DNA of 64,000 nt, taken from Skeletonema tropicum (Eukaryota; Bacillariophyta; Thalassiosirophyceae; Thalassiosirales; Thalassiosiraceae). The translations under genes were made by a program, and so were the position numbers. How positions within the stretch are numbered: position 1 is the first letter of the stretch; each line of letters starts with the position of its first letter. Below are positions 44,777-56,700 of this stretch, one piece after another. The notes under the pieces are model-generated. The model did no database searches, was not told the origin of the DNA, and saw nothing but the letters and a program-made list of their open reading frames with translations. The stretch is from assembly GCA_037178625.1 (NCBI GenBank), contig CM074143.1:1240001-1304000 (forward strand), read 5' to 3'.

Positions 44777-47700
44777 TGTTTACCAGAAGAATTGTTAAAT
44801 GTCATGTCCAAATCGATGGCTTCGGTGATGAATTTGGATAATCCGGATGTTATGGAACGGTTTGCTCAGGAAATGGATCGTGTCAAGAGGGGGAATGCTG
44901 CATCATCTCAGGATAGACCAACATTTGAGCATTTATCAGATGATACTGACAAGACAAGACAACAACAACAACAATACAAACGTGAGGAAGAAGAAAAAGC
45001 AGCAGCAGCAGCAGCCAAGGCAGCAAAAGAGGAAGAAGAAGAACGAAAAGCCAAAGAGCAAGCCGAAGAAGAGGAACGAAGACGGGAACTCAAGGCATCC
45101 AAACGACGAGATAAAAAGGCTCGACAAAAAGAACGTCTGAAACGAGAGGCGGAACAAAAGGCGGCTGCGGCAGCAATTAAGAAACGAGAACGGACCATTA
45201 CCAGTTGGAGATCACGTGTGATTGCGGCCTGTGCGAGTGGGGATGCACGAAAGATGGAAATGTTGATTGGGGAAAGTCCGTATAGGAATTATACGTTTAC
45301 TCCCGTTTCAAAAGAGGGTGATGGTGATGATAATGATGCAACTAATGACAATGACAATAATGGGCCAAAGAATCAAGAGGAGTACTTGTTACGACAACTG
45401 AATTGGTTTCTACCAAATTGCTTGCAAAAGTATCAAACAAAAGGAAGTGCCTCATTTGATGCACTCCCATTTGAGTTCAATGTTGCAAGAGAACTCCTAG
45501 CCAAATACATTCTTTCCACTTCATTTGATGTGTTTCGGGAACCGGTCCCTTCCTATTCAAGAACTTCCATACATTCTGCAGCATTTGCAAACGACGTTGA
45601 TTTTATAAAATGGGTGTTACATAACTCGAAGGAAAATGACAGAGATTTCTTGGAAAGTCCTTGTACGGATGCTGGGTGGACACCTCTTCATTATGCTACT
45701 GCGGGTGGAGCCAAGTCGGCTTTGGAATTGTTAATGTCGGAAAAATGCAATGTCAAGGCTCGTTCGAATCCTGCTTTGACATCCTTTAGGACGTTTACTC
45801 CCTACCAATCTTCGAATGGTATTACGGCACGGGAACTAGCCGTAGTGTTGCAAGCTGGTGCAGTGGATGATGATTTGACAAGTAAAGCAGCCATTTTGGA
45901 TGAGATTGTAGATAAGCGGATTGTCAATGTGTCCTCATCTGATAAGACTTCTTACATGCGAATACTCAAGGCAATAGAGGAACGGCTGAAAGAGGTAGAA
46001 AAGAATGGTTATTGGCCACTTCCGGAAGATGAAGAGCAGATTGCGTTGATATTTGAGGAAACTCCTTCGGAATCGACGTCATCCGCAGCACCCGCGAAAA
46101 AGTCAAAGAAGAAGAAGAAAAAGAAAGCCAAGGAGTCGAATTCCACTCCTGCCCCTGCGACTACCTCAGCTGAACCAGAGGTAAAGTCAAAGGGAAAGTC
46201 ATCATCAGGCGACGACCTCTCTGACCCTGTTGCAGTCGCGCTATTAGGTATGGGCTTCTCAGAAGAACAAATCAAAGCTGCCGCAAACGCGTTTGGGGGA
46301 TACGTCGGTGCTGATGATATGGTCATGTGGATTCTTAGTGGAGGTGATACGAGTGCCATCGATCAAAGCGACACAAATTCCCAGCAAAACAGTCAGGCTC
46401 GTAGTAAGGATAGCAGTGTCAGTATCGCCAGTAGCACGAAAAGTACCACCCCCAAAACAAAGACTCTCACTCGTGCTCAAAAGAAGGCTGAGGAAGCTGC
46501 TCGGAAGCGCCAGGAGGATATTGCAAACGCCCAAAAGGCTGCTGCGAAACGAGAAGAGCAACGTCGTCTCCGTCGGGAATGGAATGAGCGAGAACAGGCT
46601 CGGCAGCAGGAAGAGAAGAACGCAAAGCTTGCGCAAGCTTTGGAGAGGCAACGACAGGCTGAGATGGAAAAGATGATGGCAGAAAGGCCAAGAGGACCTG
46701 CTGGTCCTGGCATTCCAATGTCAATCAATATTGGTGGCGGTGGTGGTGGAAAAGGAGGACCTCCAATGACAATTGTCGCCGGTGGTAAAAAGTCTTCCAA
46801 GAAATCGAACATGGGCATCCCACAAGCTCCGACTGTGAAGGCTCCGAAAATATTGGCAAGACCCAGCGATGCATCGAAAGGTTCTGCTGGGAATCAGCCT
46901 CTTTTCACTAAACCTGCACCATCCAGGTCCTCCTCACGTGCTTCGAAACCAAATAATCCATCAACGCATCAACCTACAATGATTCTGAAAAAGGGGGCAA
47001 AATCTCAATCGGCATCGAAGGGAATCTCTGCTACTGCACCTGAGTTTCGTCCCCCCGGTGTCTCGGATGGAAGTATACCTTCCGCAGGGAATGCTGGGAA
47101 GAAGCAGCAACCTTTTCAAGTGCAAAAAAGTGTCGCCAAAAAGTCGTCGGTGCCTCCACCTGGGTTTCACCCTGCTGTGCCTGGTAAAGCTGCGAATCAA
47201 CCTAGAGGAGCTACTGCACCTTATGTGGAACCAAATCATATGGGTATGATTCGAGCTACAGCAAGAGAGTTCGTTCCCTCCTTTGCACCTAGCCCAGTGT
47301 CTGAAGATAATGTTGTTCCGTCGATGAGTGCTCAGTCAAGTAGTAAACAACCTCTTGCGCCTCAGCTGTCATCATCTTCGAATGAGAACTCTTCCACTGC
47401 ACCTGCTTCAGCTGCTGCTGCTGCTGCATCTTCTCTTATTGAGCCCATGTCCAGCTTGCTGAGCAATGTAAGTTCTTCGCCTACCCCACCTACTCTTTCA
47501 CAAACGGTTGGCGTTGACCCTACTGTAAGTGCAGCATCTTCCATTACTGGACTATCCGGAACTCTCTCCGAAGAAAAACCGACAACTTCAAGAGTGGGCA
47601 GTATCATGACCTTTGAATCGAATACTGCCACTAGTGGTGGTCTGCAGGGATCATCTATTTTGGAATCGATAAGCTACGGCGTAGCACCAGCAGATCAGGG

Positions 47701-47929
47701 TAGTAGTGGTCTTGGCAGTATTTGGGGTGGAGGAGCAACGAGCAATACAAATCAATCTGATACACTTGGAGGTTTGGGTGGTTTCGACTTTAGCTCTTTT
47801 ATGCAGGATGATGCATTGTCAGGTCAAAACGACTCAGGAAATGCTACGAAAGGAAATACATCACTTGGTGGAAATGCTCTTGGCAACAATACTTGGGGGA
47901 GTAATATTGGTGGTGATTCCATCTGGTAA
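44777..47929 (+). CDS. C-terminal part of an ankyrin-repeat, UBA and PAM2-motif protein
   Basis: The frame enters from the gap (CLPEELLNVMSKSMASV). A charged coiled coil (KREEEEKAAAAAAKAAKEEE) precedes ankyrin-like repeats (IHSAAFANDVDFIKWVLHN, then AGWTPLHYATAGGAKSALEL). A UBA domain follows (DPVAVALLGMGFSEEQIKAA, ending WILSGG), which usually binds ubiquitin. A second long coiled coil (QKKAEEAARKRQEDIANAQK) leads into a disordered half with two PAM2-like motifs, SATAPEFRPPG and RATAREFVPSF, that fit the A-x-E-F-x-P core bound by the MLLE domain of poly(A)-binding protein. It ends GGDSIW. The combination suggests a link between ubiquitin and mRNA-translation control; that is inference. Most likely this is the 3' part of the 42350 gene. 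Confidence 0.75.
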   Translation, partial: CLPEELLNVMSKSMASVMNLDNPDVMERFAQEMDRVKRGNAASSQDRPTFEHLSDDTDKTRQQQQQYKREEEEKAAAAAAKAAKEEEEERKAKEQAEEEERRRELKASKRRDKKARQKERLKREAEQKAAAAAIKKRERTITSWRSRVIAACASGDARKMEMLIGESPYRNYTFTPVSKEGDGDDNDATNDNDNNGPKNQEEYLLRQLNWFLPNCLQKYQTKGSASFDALPFEFNVARELLAKYILSTSFDVFREPVPSYSRTSIHSAAFANDVDFIKWVLHNSKENDRDFLESPCTDAGWTPLHYATAGGAKSALELLMSEKCNVKARSNPALTSFRTFTPYQSSNGITARELAVVLQAGAVDDDLTSKAAILDEIVDKRIVNVSSSDKTSYMRILKAIEERLKEVEKNGYWPLPEDEEQIALIFEETPSESTSSAAPAKKSKKKKKKKAKESNSTPAPATTSAEPEVKSKGKSSSGDDLSDPVAVALLGMGFSEEQIKAAANAFGGYVGADDMVMWILSGGDTSAIDQSDTNSQQNSQARSKDSSVSIASSTKSTTPKTKTLTRAQKKAEEAARKRQEDIANAQKAAAKREEQRRLRREWNEREQARQQEEKNAKLAQALERQRQAEMEKMMAERPRGPAGPGIPMSINIGGGGGGKGGPPMTIVAGGKKSSKKSNMGIPQAPTVKAPKILARPSDASKGSAGNQPLFTKPAPSRSSSRASKPNNPSTHQPTMILKKGAKSQSASKGISATAPEFRPPGVSDGSIPSAGNAGKKQQPFQVQKSVAKKSSVPPPGFHPAVPGKAANQPRGATAPYVEPNHMGMIRATAREFVPSFAPSPVSEDNVVPSMSAQSSSKQPLAPQLSSSSNENSSTAPASAAAAAASSLIEPMSSLLSNVSSSPTPPTLSQTVGVDPTVSAASSITGLSGTLSEEKPTTSRVGSIMTFESNTATSGGLQGSSILESISYGVAPADQGSSGLGSIWGGGATSNTNQSDTLGGLGGFDFSSFMQDDALSGQNDSGNATKGNTSLGGNALGNNTWGSNIGGDSIW

Positions 47930-48546
47930 AACTGAGTCGATATACCTCGCTTTCTGCATGCATGAATTCTTATATGTTACTACTTAAACAATATAAGGAT
48001 CAAAAAATCTACATTTTCACGCGGGTTTTGTAGAGTGAAATGCAACGAATTTGTTGCAATTGTCTCAATATTCCAAGTCTAATTCGACAGTGCACTTCTT
48101 CTTCACGAAGTAGCAGCGGATGCATGTGTACATGGCTTGACGTTAAGACGATGCCTATTCGTTCATCTACATCTCTCTTTTGACATATTACACCTACTTT
48201 CTTTTCACCTGTGATCAATCATTCACATGCAACACACACTGTGGATTGTTGCTTTCTATCTGCCCTTTCGGTACAGTACGTTGCGGGAATAATAAGTGAT
48301 CGTACGCTCTCTTTCCCGATTAGAGTGTTTTACTTCGTTCCTAATCATTTTTCTTTATTTTTACTTTTTCTATATTTTTACTTTTGTAGCTAGCCTGAAT
48401 GAATTCTAATTCTCTAATCTAATCGCAGAATAAGTTCTAAAACATCATGATGATGTGTGTGTGTATGTCTTTTTTGTCTTGTTATCAAAGACTAATCAGT
48501 ACAGTTTCACATTATTTCACATCATGATTCGTGTGCATGCGCCGCC
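47930..48546. other. Intergenic between convergent genes
   Basis: The 3' flanks of the two converging genes. A short GT run sits near 48456. Nothing else is recognised. Confidence 0.5.
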
Positions 48547-49530
48547 TCAATCATCATCTGAAAGGCAATACACCTCAAAGCTCACAACATCAAACTCTTC
48601 CATGATGCATCGACCATCATTCAATGTCATGGTCACTTCTCCTTTCGAAAAGGAGTTTTCAATCGTCAACAAATTATTATTAGAAGAATCAGCCTCTTCT
48701 TCTCCCAAGGAAATCAACTTGTTTCCAAGCTGACAAACTTGCTTTAAGGGTGCTTGTTTCGAAGATGGCTTGAAGATGTGTACTTCCTCCTCCTTGTTAT
48801 TATCGTTGACAATCTTGTTAGAAGGGGAGAGGGATGACAGTGCGTCAAAATTGAATTCCAACACACCTGTAGGTGAGGAGGCAAGGTCTTCTAGTCCAGG
48901 AATGAATCGTTTCACGCGAATCTGTTGCTGCTGCTGCTGCTGCTGTGAGGGGCACACCTCCACCTTGTTGGCTGAAGCAGCGGTATCAACAACAGCAGGA
49001 GGAGGAGTAGAAGGCTCCACAACAAACAAAAAGGCATGATTCATCCCACCCTGCTGTTTCCGTCCGGACCAAACATCCATGGAAAATCCACCCACCACCA
49101 TCCCACTCCGTGTCTTGGCCACGACAATCGTATTCGTTACATTACGTACACTTCTCATAAATTGTCCAAAGGATGTCCCATCACGAGACGAACAAAAGAG
49201 TCGTACCCACTGACTGTCTTGGAGGGACCATGGTAGTGCATGTTCATTGAGTTGATCTATAGTTGTGGAGGAAAGGATGGGTGGATGGGATGTTAGGGTG
49301 GAGGGTTGAGGATCTTCTATGGCGTCGTGATGGGAGCTGATGCTGCTGTTGCTGCTAGATATGTCACTTGGTGTAAGTGGGCCACTGAACAAGTTGGACG
49401 ACGAGGACGAGTAGGTCATCAGTGGGGTAGAATCGATTCTGTCATCATCATCGTCGAGATCTTCGTAGAAACCAAAGTCACCCATTTCCCATTCGCCCCA
49501 TTCATCGTTAGTGGCAAGCATGGTGGTCAT
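48547..49530 (-). CDS. TLDc-domain protein
   Basis: 327 residues. After an acidic and Ser-rich N-terminus (about 1-90) the TLDc pattern appears: LNEHALPWSLQDSQWVRLFC, SSRDGTSFGQFMRSV, then TIVVAKTRSGMVVGGFSMDVW and NHAFLFVVEP, matching the LP-x(n)-W-x-L-L-Y-S-x-x-x-D-G, G-G-F and E-x-F-L-F blocks of the family. The C-terminal strand EEFDVVSFEVYCL corresponds to the family's final F-x-I-x-x-x-E-V-W. A polyQ insert (eight Gln near residue 200) breaks the domain. TLDc proteins of other eukaryotes act in oxidative-stress resistance and bind the V-ATPase; that role here is inferred. Single exon, start at the first ATG. Confidence 0.7.
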   Translation of the reverse strand: MTTMLATNDEWGEWEMGDFGFYEDLDDDDDRIDSTPLMTYSSSSSNLFSGPLTPSDISSSNSSISSHHDAIEDPQPSTLTSHPPILSSTTIDQLNEHALPWSLQDSQWVRLFCSSRDGTSFGQFMRSVRNVTNTIVVAKTRSGMVVGGFSMDVWSGRKQQGGMNHAFLFVVEPSTPPPAVVDTAASANKVEVCPSQQQQQQQQIRVKRFIPGLEDLASSPTGVLEFNFDALSSLSPSNKIVNDNNKEEEVHIFKPSSKQAPLKQVCQLGNKLISLGEEEADSSNNNLLTIENSFSKGEVTMTLNDGRCIMEEFDVVSFEVYCLSDDD

Positions 49531-50787
49531 TGTAGTTGTACAGAGCAGATAGATTTATGAGAGCTATCCAGGCCGGTCAAAAATTTTATTGTACCATGGC
49601 ATATTGGTTGGTAATGGTGCATGCATGCTGCCAGCAGTTTGGTGTCACGATGAAGGCTGCCTTCAAAATTTAGGCGAGGGACAGCGCGGACTACTCGGCG
49701 AACCTTTCCCGTTTTTCAAGTGAAAGTTCCCACGACGGTTCCACCTTGCGTAATTTGACTGTTAACGTCTCTCGTCGTCATTTTTCTTCTCTCTTGTCAT
49801 ATTATGTACTACCACACATAGATGGACACGTAATCAGTAGCAAGTTCGTTACAGACAATTTTGAGAGCTAAACCGTCATCGTGAACCATCGTGTGATCGT
49901 GAGTGAATCTTTCATCTTTCCCGTTTTGCGTTGCGCGCATGATGCATGCAGTTTTATGTCTTGGATGGAGAAGGCACTTGAAGCGAAGTTCAACCTAAAA
50001 GTCGGAGTCTAGGAGAGAGGGGGAAAGAGGAGGCGAGAAAAATTCATTTTATCATAGCTGTCTTAAATCAACAAACCTATGAGGTAGATTTGTTAGATTA
50101 CACGTACGTAGATACAGTACTTATAGATACAAGACTACTCTAATCATAACAAGATTTTTTTGTGTACGTAGGAATCGTCCAAGAAGCGGTACCAAAGTGG
50201 CGCCAACGATCATCGAGCACATCGTCACCATGGGATTTCCGCCCGATTATCGTAAAAAGATATAATGCTCGGGGTATTAATATGGATATATATGAATGTA
50301 TGAAGTGACTTGTTATGTACCGATTTTTACATTTGATGTAAAATAAAAGCCAATCAGTGCACATGGATGTGTATCCTCATCTCCTCCGTGAGCAATGAAC
50401 GATGGTGCTATAACAAATATTTCAGCACTATCGACACCAAACACTGTTAAAATAACGATTATACAGTTATGCTATGAATGTGTATATCTTGTTGTTGCAT
50501 AATAATTATTTTTGATGCCCACAGATCCCTGTCATTCAACACAACCACTTGTGTTTGAACACCTATCTCCTACAAGAGAATACACTTTGTGCATTACAAC
50601 GATGTCAGCAGTGACCATATGCAGCTTTATCCGTCAACCATTACTTCATTGAAACCGGAGAATCATAACAAGTCACTGACGATTCCACTCCGATCTATTC
50701 AGAGCAACGTAGCGCCATAACAACAGCCTTCTTCGGAGACAATATGTGCACTTATTCCACCCTAATTGAACTTCAAGTCACACAACT

Positions 50788-50967
50788 ATGACCCTGTCTC
50801 TTCACTCAAATGAAATAGTTGCTGTGCCGTTGTTGTCGGATGGTGAGGTTGGATTAAACAACGAAACCATTGCAGTTTGTTCGAGGAATGGCCATGTGTT
50901 GGGCTATGTTGATACCAAGGCTGAGTTCGCCGATGGTAGTGTAGTCAGTGAAATCGGATCTCCTTAA
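50788..50967 (+). CDS. Small hypothetical frame (59 residues)
   Basis: ATG at 50788 opens MTLSLHSNEIVAVPLLSDGE and ends SEIGSP before TAA. The composition (balanced acidic and hydrophobic residues) looks more protein-like than the surrounding frames. I know no relative. It lies in a repeat-rich region and may be a fragment of a lost gene or element. Confidence 0.2.
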   Translation: MTLSLHSNEIVAVPLLSDGEVGLNNETIAVCSRNGHVLGYVDTKAEFADGSVVSEIGSP

Positions 50968-51693
50968 CAGCTCCACGGCACAAAGCGATCCTTACATATT
51001 ATTGAGAGCTCTCCTGTCGTGTTTAGTTGTCTCGTCATGATCAGAGGTCGGAATAGAGCAAAGAAATGGGTGACATTTGTGTGTAATCGATGATGTGATG
51101 TGCAGCAGCAACGTGGTGCCTGACGGAGTGCTATGGCCATGTGAAGTCACTAACAATGAATCACACCGACACTAGATGTCTATATGTATAAGCGGCGGCG
51201 AGGGTTGATGGAGAGAGGCCGATTGTACCATTCATATTGAGTGGAATTGGACGATGATGCTACGATGATGGTAATTTGCGCTGCTATAGCGGCATTTTGA
51301 TTTGCGTCTCCAATCTTTAATAACTAAGTTGGGTAGGCTCGGCTTTGGATTCCTTGTGTTCTAAGCTATTCATGGACTACCATACCCAACCTACTGTGGA
51401 TGTAATGGAAGAGGTGCGATTTTTTATGTTATGGCACTTTTATGGCGGAAATGGTGCCATGGCGTGGTGGATTGTCGCGGTGGTGGAACTTTTTAGTGGT
51501 GGCCAAAAACACATTTGGGGGCTCTTCTGACCTTCTCAAGTGCCGGATGGAGCTACATACTATTCCTACCTTGATAGGCCACCCCGTAGTGTCCGTGATT
51601 TAAGACAGCTATATCACGGGGTTACGTTTGGCCTTCCCGCGTAATTTTGAGATGGAACGAGAAACGCAAAAAATCCATCATCCACCACACCTT

Positions 51694-51891
51694 TTACACC
51701 GTCACCATGATGTCCTCCACTCCTGTGGCCACAGTTAAGCGTGCATATTGAATACGCCTAGAATACTCGGCTTGATCAGTCGCATAAATCATCTTATACG
51801 CGCCCAAGCCAGGAAAACTCAGTCGATCCACCGTAAATGAATAAAATAACGTCGCCATCGACGGCATAAAATTTACCACTTTCACCTCCAT
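51694..51891 (-). CDS. Small hypothetical frame (65 residues)
   Basis: It opens MEVKVVNFMPSMATLFYSFT and ends VEDIMVTV. The hydrophobic and acidic alternation looks protein-like, and it lies within 100 bases of a dispersed repeat. No family is recognised; it could be a fragment. Confidence 0.2.
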   Translation of the reverse strand: MEVKVVNFMPSMATLFYSFTVDRLSFPGLGAYKMIYATDQAEYSRRIQYARLTVATGVEDIMVTV

Positions 51892-53068
51892 TCACCCCTC
51901 CTATGGACGTTTCGGCAATGATATGTTACAAAAGAGAGGATATCCTTTCACCAAATCAATGTTATATATACATTGGGCGTCTATTTATCCTTGGGTAGTC
52001 CAAACCCACTATCTAATCGATAATCAACCACATTTCACAAGTTAGACAGAATCTATTATTTGCTCCTTAAACGCAATGCTGAAATCAACATCGTGAAGGA
52101 CCGATAACATCAAATGAGTGGTAATTTATATACCAATTGATCGTATGCGTATATTCGAATACTTCGACAAGTGGATGATGCTTTATAGTGATTATAACAC
52201 ATGGGAGACAGTGTTATGTATGTTGGTTTTGATGTAGGCTAAATATGCAATGAGTTTTACTGAACAAACAAGTATTTCCTCAGAACTCATTGTTATTATC
52301 GCTCCCAAGGATGTTTACTATCATAATAATAATAAGCTGATGCTTGTTTGATCGATATGCATCCCGTTTCCATTAGCTTTCGGTTAGTTGTTGCGTTCGA
52401 CAGAGACGAAAAACATGTACATTTTTTGTATCATCAAAATGATGTCATAAGAGCTTCCATTCCACTCCAAGGGTCAATTAATCGTCTATCACCATATTAG
52501 AGTCGATGGAGAGTGTTGGTTGCCTTCATTGGTGTTATTGTCACTCCTTATTGCAGTAGGGCCAAAGATAAAAATGAACCATTGATGGACATCGAGTTAC
52601 GACGTTGAGGATGGTGTTACCGGCCGAAACATCGGTACACTAAGACACCCACGCCTCCCTATGGATATATACACTCGATTGGTGGGCTGCAAGGATCATG
52701 CTTTATGTCTCCATGGGTTATGCACCGGCATGACTCTCCCTCCGACATGAACGGCAATGTTTCATTAGGAAACTTCGCGCACGAAACTTTTTATTGAAGG
52801 AATACATCGTAACCAATGCTCCGCGTTTTCTGCGCAGGGGTCGGGTGGTATATGATGAAGCTACTGTAAAAAAACGCGGAGGGTTTGCCATGTACTGGTG
52901 TAATGGTAGGAGATGTTCTCCGCTGTATAGTGTCTATGGTTGAGGATTTTTTTGAAGTTTGTGCCATTGTGTGTGATTTTTGCGTGGGGTGACGGAACTT
53001 TTCGAAGTCAGGTAGGTGTCTCAATATTTTTCTAATTTAGTCGAGATTAAGTGGCGTAACCCCGTGTA

Positions 53069-53377
53069 TCCCAGATAAATTTAATACCAGCAGTTTTACT
53101 GCTGGTTACCGTAGAAAACATACCAGGCTACGTAGAAATCCCTTACCTGCAGTAAAACTGCTGGTAAGGTAATATTAATTCCTATGTACCTTTGCCCCCG
53201 TTTTACACACTTAGGTTCGCATCCTCTTTTTTCCCATTTCCCCCTCCGTACGATGTACGTAGGAACACTATGTTCCTTACCTGCAGTTCAACTGCAGGTA
53301 AAGGCCAGACCGCTTTGCCGCCATTTTCTTACCAGCAGTAAAACTAGAGTAAAACTGCAGGTTAAATTTATCTGGGA
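53069..53377. mobile_element. 309-bp MITE with 16-bp TIRs and TA target duplication
   Basis: The termini TCCCAGATAAATTTAA (53069-53084) and its exact complement (53362-53377) are perfect 16-bp inverted repeats. TA flanks both sides (53067-53068 and 53378-53379), the target duplication of Tc1/mariner-type elements. Inside are four palindromes built on ACC(A/T)GCAGT: 53086-53106, 53145-53165, 53279-53299 and 53331-53361. The element carries no gene. It is inserted right behind a CGTAACCCCGTG repeat end. Confidence 0.85.
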
Positions 53378-53713
53378 TATTCGGGAAGTTCTTTAGTACC
53401 CGCGACTCCGCGCGATCCATCGACGGACTTCCACCATCGCCCAACGCAACCAAGCTAACGCGCAACGCGTCCAACGTCCAACAACGTACCGTACCGCCCC
53501 ATGCCGTTGTCATTGGCATCTCTCGCTCATGGCGTGATATATGGTAAGGGGCAGCCAAATCTCAACGCCTGCAACATGCTGAACAGCAGAGCTTTGTTGG
53601 GGTTGCTTCTCTCTATGAATTAGACTCGTGATCGTCTCTTTCGTTTGGCTCAGGGCAGTGGAGTTAGGTACAGCTAAGGCCTAAATCTCTAGCAGCATAA
53701 CGGTGTTGTTACA

Positions 53714-56700
53714 ATGCCTGCCATTCCACCGAGGACCGAAGACGTCATCGCAGGTGGAGGATCTTTCTCCGCCTGTCTAGAACGTGCCATTCGACGTCCT
53801 CCTCCCTCGGATCATCATCCAACATATAGTAGTACGAAAGAACGTAGCGGTGGTGGTGGCGGAGGCCTCCCGAATATCAACGAGGCGTCGAGTGAAGAAA
53901 CGACAACAACACCACAACCAAGCAACGACCTGCAGGGCTCTTCTTCTGCTGCTAACAACCACAATGATGAATTGCTCAATCAAGATTGGTCATCCCACCA
54001 CGCCAGCTATCACTTACTCCAAGAGTGTCTTGCCTTTTTCTCACGTCGTCGATTGGCCGTTCGTACTGCCATTCGTGACAATAATATCAACAATGACAGT
54101 CACAACAACAATACCACCAATAACAACAATAACAATCGGATAAGCCAACACGAACTAACCAAACTAATCCACGACTACTCCAAAAAAGCACCCAATCTCA
54201 ACACCCACGTCATGGAATACGCCTCCCAACGTGCTCTCGGCACCACTCCGCCCCGCTGCGGCTACAACACCAACACTACTTCCAACAACAATGCATCCTA
54301 CAACAACAAACGGAGTAATATATTCACAAGATCATTACGATGTGGAAGTTGCTATACCGAAGAAGAATTTATGAGGGATGAAGAAAATTCATTTGCAAGT
54401 GATGGTTATAATGTGACTACTGGGGGGTCGTATGTGGAAATGATGGATCATATTGGCAACAATAACAATAACAACAACTCCAATACTACTAATTTCAACA
54501 ATTCGAATACGAACGAGTTGAATTTACCAGGAGGAGGAGAAGTGAACATTATGCTCACTGAAGCAGAGGTGATGAAACAGTTATCATTTATGGAACGTGT
54601 CGAACTTAGTGCCGTATTGGATTCCGAGGTGGAACGTGCGGTGATGTTTTATCGGAATCGATTGGCAGAGTTGGCTCCGAATAGGGAGGATGGGGAGGTT
54701 TTACCCCGGAGGTTTACTGCTGCTGCTAGTGGGGATGATGATGATGGTGGTGGTGGTGGGGGGGGAGTAACATCAATGATGATGGGTGGTGGTAGTAGTA
54801 GCAATCCAGAATTCAATGAGTTACTCGGCAACAACAATAATAATGATCAAGATGATGATGACGACCTAATCGAACCATCCTCCAACCGTATCATTGACAC
54901 CCTCTCCTTCAACGACCTAGGGTCCGAAATACTCGAACTACACGCCTTTGTTACCACCAACATTATCGTTGTACGTCAAATCCTCATTCGATATGATGCC
55001 TTTGTACGAAGTTTGGGGGGGTCTCCCATGTCCTCGTGGTATCAAAAGACACGTCGGTTGAGGAAGAATGGACGGAGTAGTGATTTCCGGGATTTGACCT
55101 TTCATTCGAAATTGAAACGGTTGACCTTGGCGTATATTGGGGAGTATAAGCAGAATTTGGAAAAGTATGAGAATGAGGAGGAGGGGGAGGGATTTTTGGG
55201 AAGTCGAGGTGGAGGGGGGAGGGGGAATCGTAGGAGGAGGAGGAGGTTGAGATTTAAAGGATTTGCGGATCAATTTCATAAACTTGTGGATGCTGCGGAA
55301 GAGATTAAGAAACGTCAACGGGCTAGGTGGAGGCAACCTGCTATGAATGTTTCGGCGATGGATTTTGGTGAGGGGTTTTCGTCGATTCATGATAAGGAAG
55401 GAGGAGAAGATGGAGGAGGAGAATTAGGTATTGAGACTGCAGTGGCACCACCATCGGCCTCAATGGAACGGTCCCAGACTCCTCCCTTGCGACCAGCTGC
55501 CTCGTCTGACTCGTACCTCGAGACACCCAAGTCAGAAATTACTGGCGCGGACGCAGTCCTACCAACCCGTCCATTGCAGCCTCCCGATTATGCAAGTTTG
55601 AGATCTAATCCCGACATTGGGGAAGATATTGAGTACCAAGTGTACATTTTCAAGTGTGTCCAATCGAAAACACAGCGTTCCATTGAAAAGACGTATACTG
55701 GTCGAGCCTCCGGAGTTCGTGATAACTTTATCACTACTTTGCGGGAGTATTTCTTGTTGGGGAGTGCGTTGACTAACTTGAGTTTGATGCCGGAGTATCT
55801 CATCATGAGGGGGAAGAGCCTTAAGAGCAGTTTGTTGGTTGTCGCCCAGTGGAGGGATGCACGCAAGGCCAATCTGTACGGGATCATTCCTGAACCTGAG
55901 GGTATCAACGACTCTTGGTTTGGAGGGTTCCGGGGTGTGGAGCCTCAATCAACACCGAAATCAGCATCGTCATCGACCAACACGAAATTTTCCCTGGTTT
56001 TGAATATTCTATCTTGTTTCTTGTACATGATGAATTACTACATTGTTGGACCATCCAGTGTACAGTACGCCAATGCCTTGGGTGCGAAAGATGCCATGTC
56101 AGGCCTGATCATTGGAGCAATGCCCTGGGCTGCAATGATATCTGCCGTCATCTTTTCCGTCTGGAGTAATAAATCGTACCGATCTCCTTTGCTAGCGAGT
56201 GGTGTGCTTCTGATTGCGGGGAATATATTGTACAGTAGCGCCTACCGTCAAGGAAGCATTGTCATGGCCTTGTGTGGGAGGTTCCTTACCGGGTTGGGAG
56301 GCCCGAGGAGTATGAATAGACGTTACATTGCCGACACTACGCCACTTGTTTACAGGACTGCTGCCAATGCTGCCTTTGGCACGGCTACTGCACTAGGTGC
56401 GGCAGTGGGACCGGCTATTGCTGTGGTGCTGAGTAATTTCGAGTTTGAATTGAACTTACCTTTGTATGGTACGCTCTACTTCAACGCGATGACTGGCCCT
56501 GGGTACCTGATGTGTGCGCTGTGGATGATTTATCTTACTGTAACGATTTGCATGTTCCGTGAACCAGTGAGGAGCGGACTGATCGAGCAAGTGGAGATTG
56601 AGAAGGAGAGGCAGATCGAGTTGAGTAATTCGAATATCCAGTCTATTCCGACAATTCAAACTTACCCGTCAGAATATGAAATGAGCCCCTTGGAGAGGCG

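Larger units (their letters stand above)
49531..53066. other. Gene-poor region with dispersed repeat remnants
   Basis: No convincing gene in 3.5 kb. The segment ATAGCTGTCTTAAATCA at about 50056 recurs inverted at about 51597, followed there by ATATCACGGGGTTACG; the complement CGTAACCCCGTG is found at 53055. These look like ends of an old mobile element. Two short protein-like frames are listed separately. Confidence 0.5.

Noticed and set aside
44182..44841. Open frames spanning the N gap
   Set aside because: They exist only because the 500 N were translated as unknown residues.
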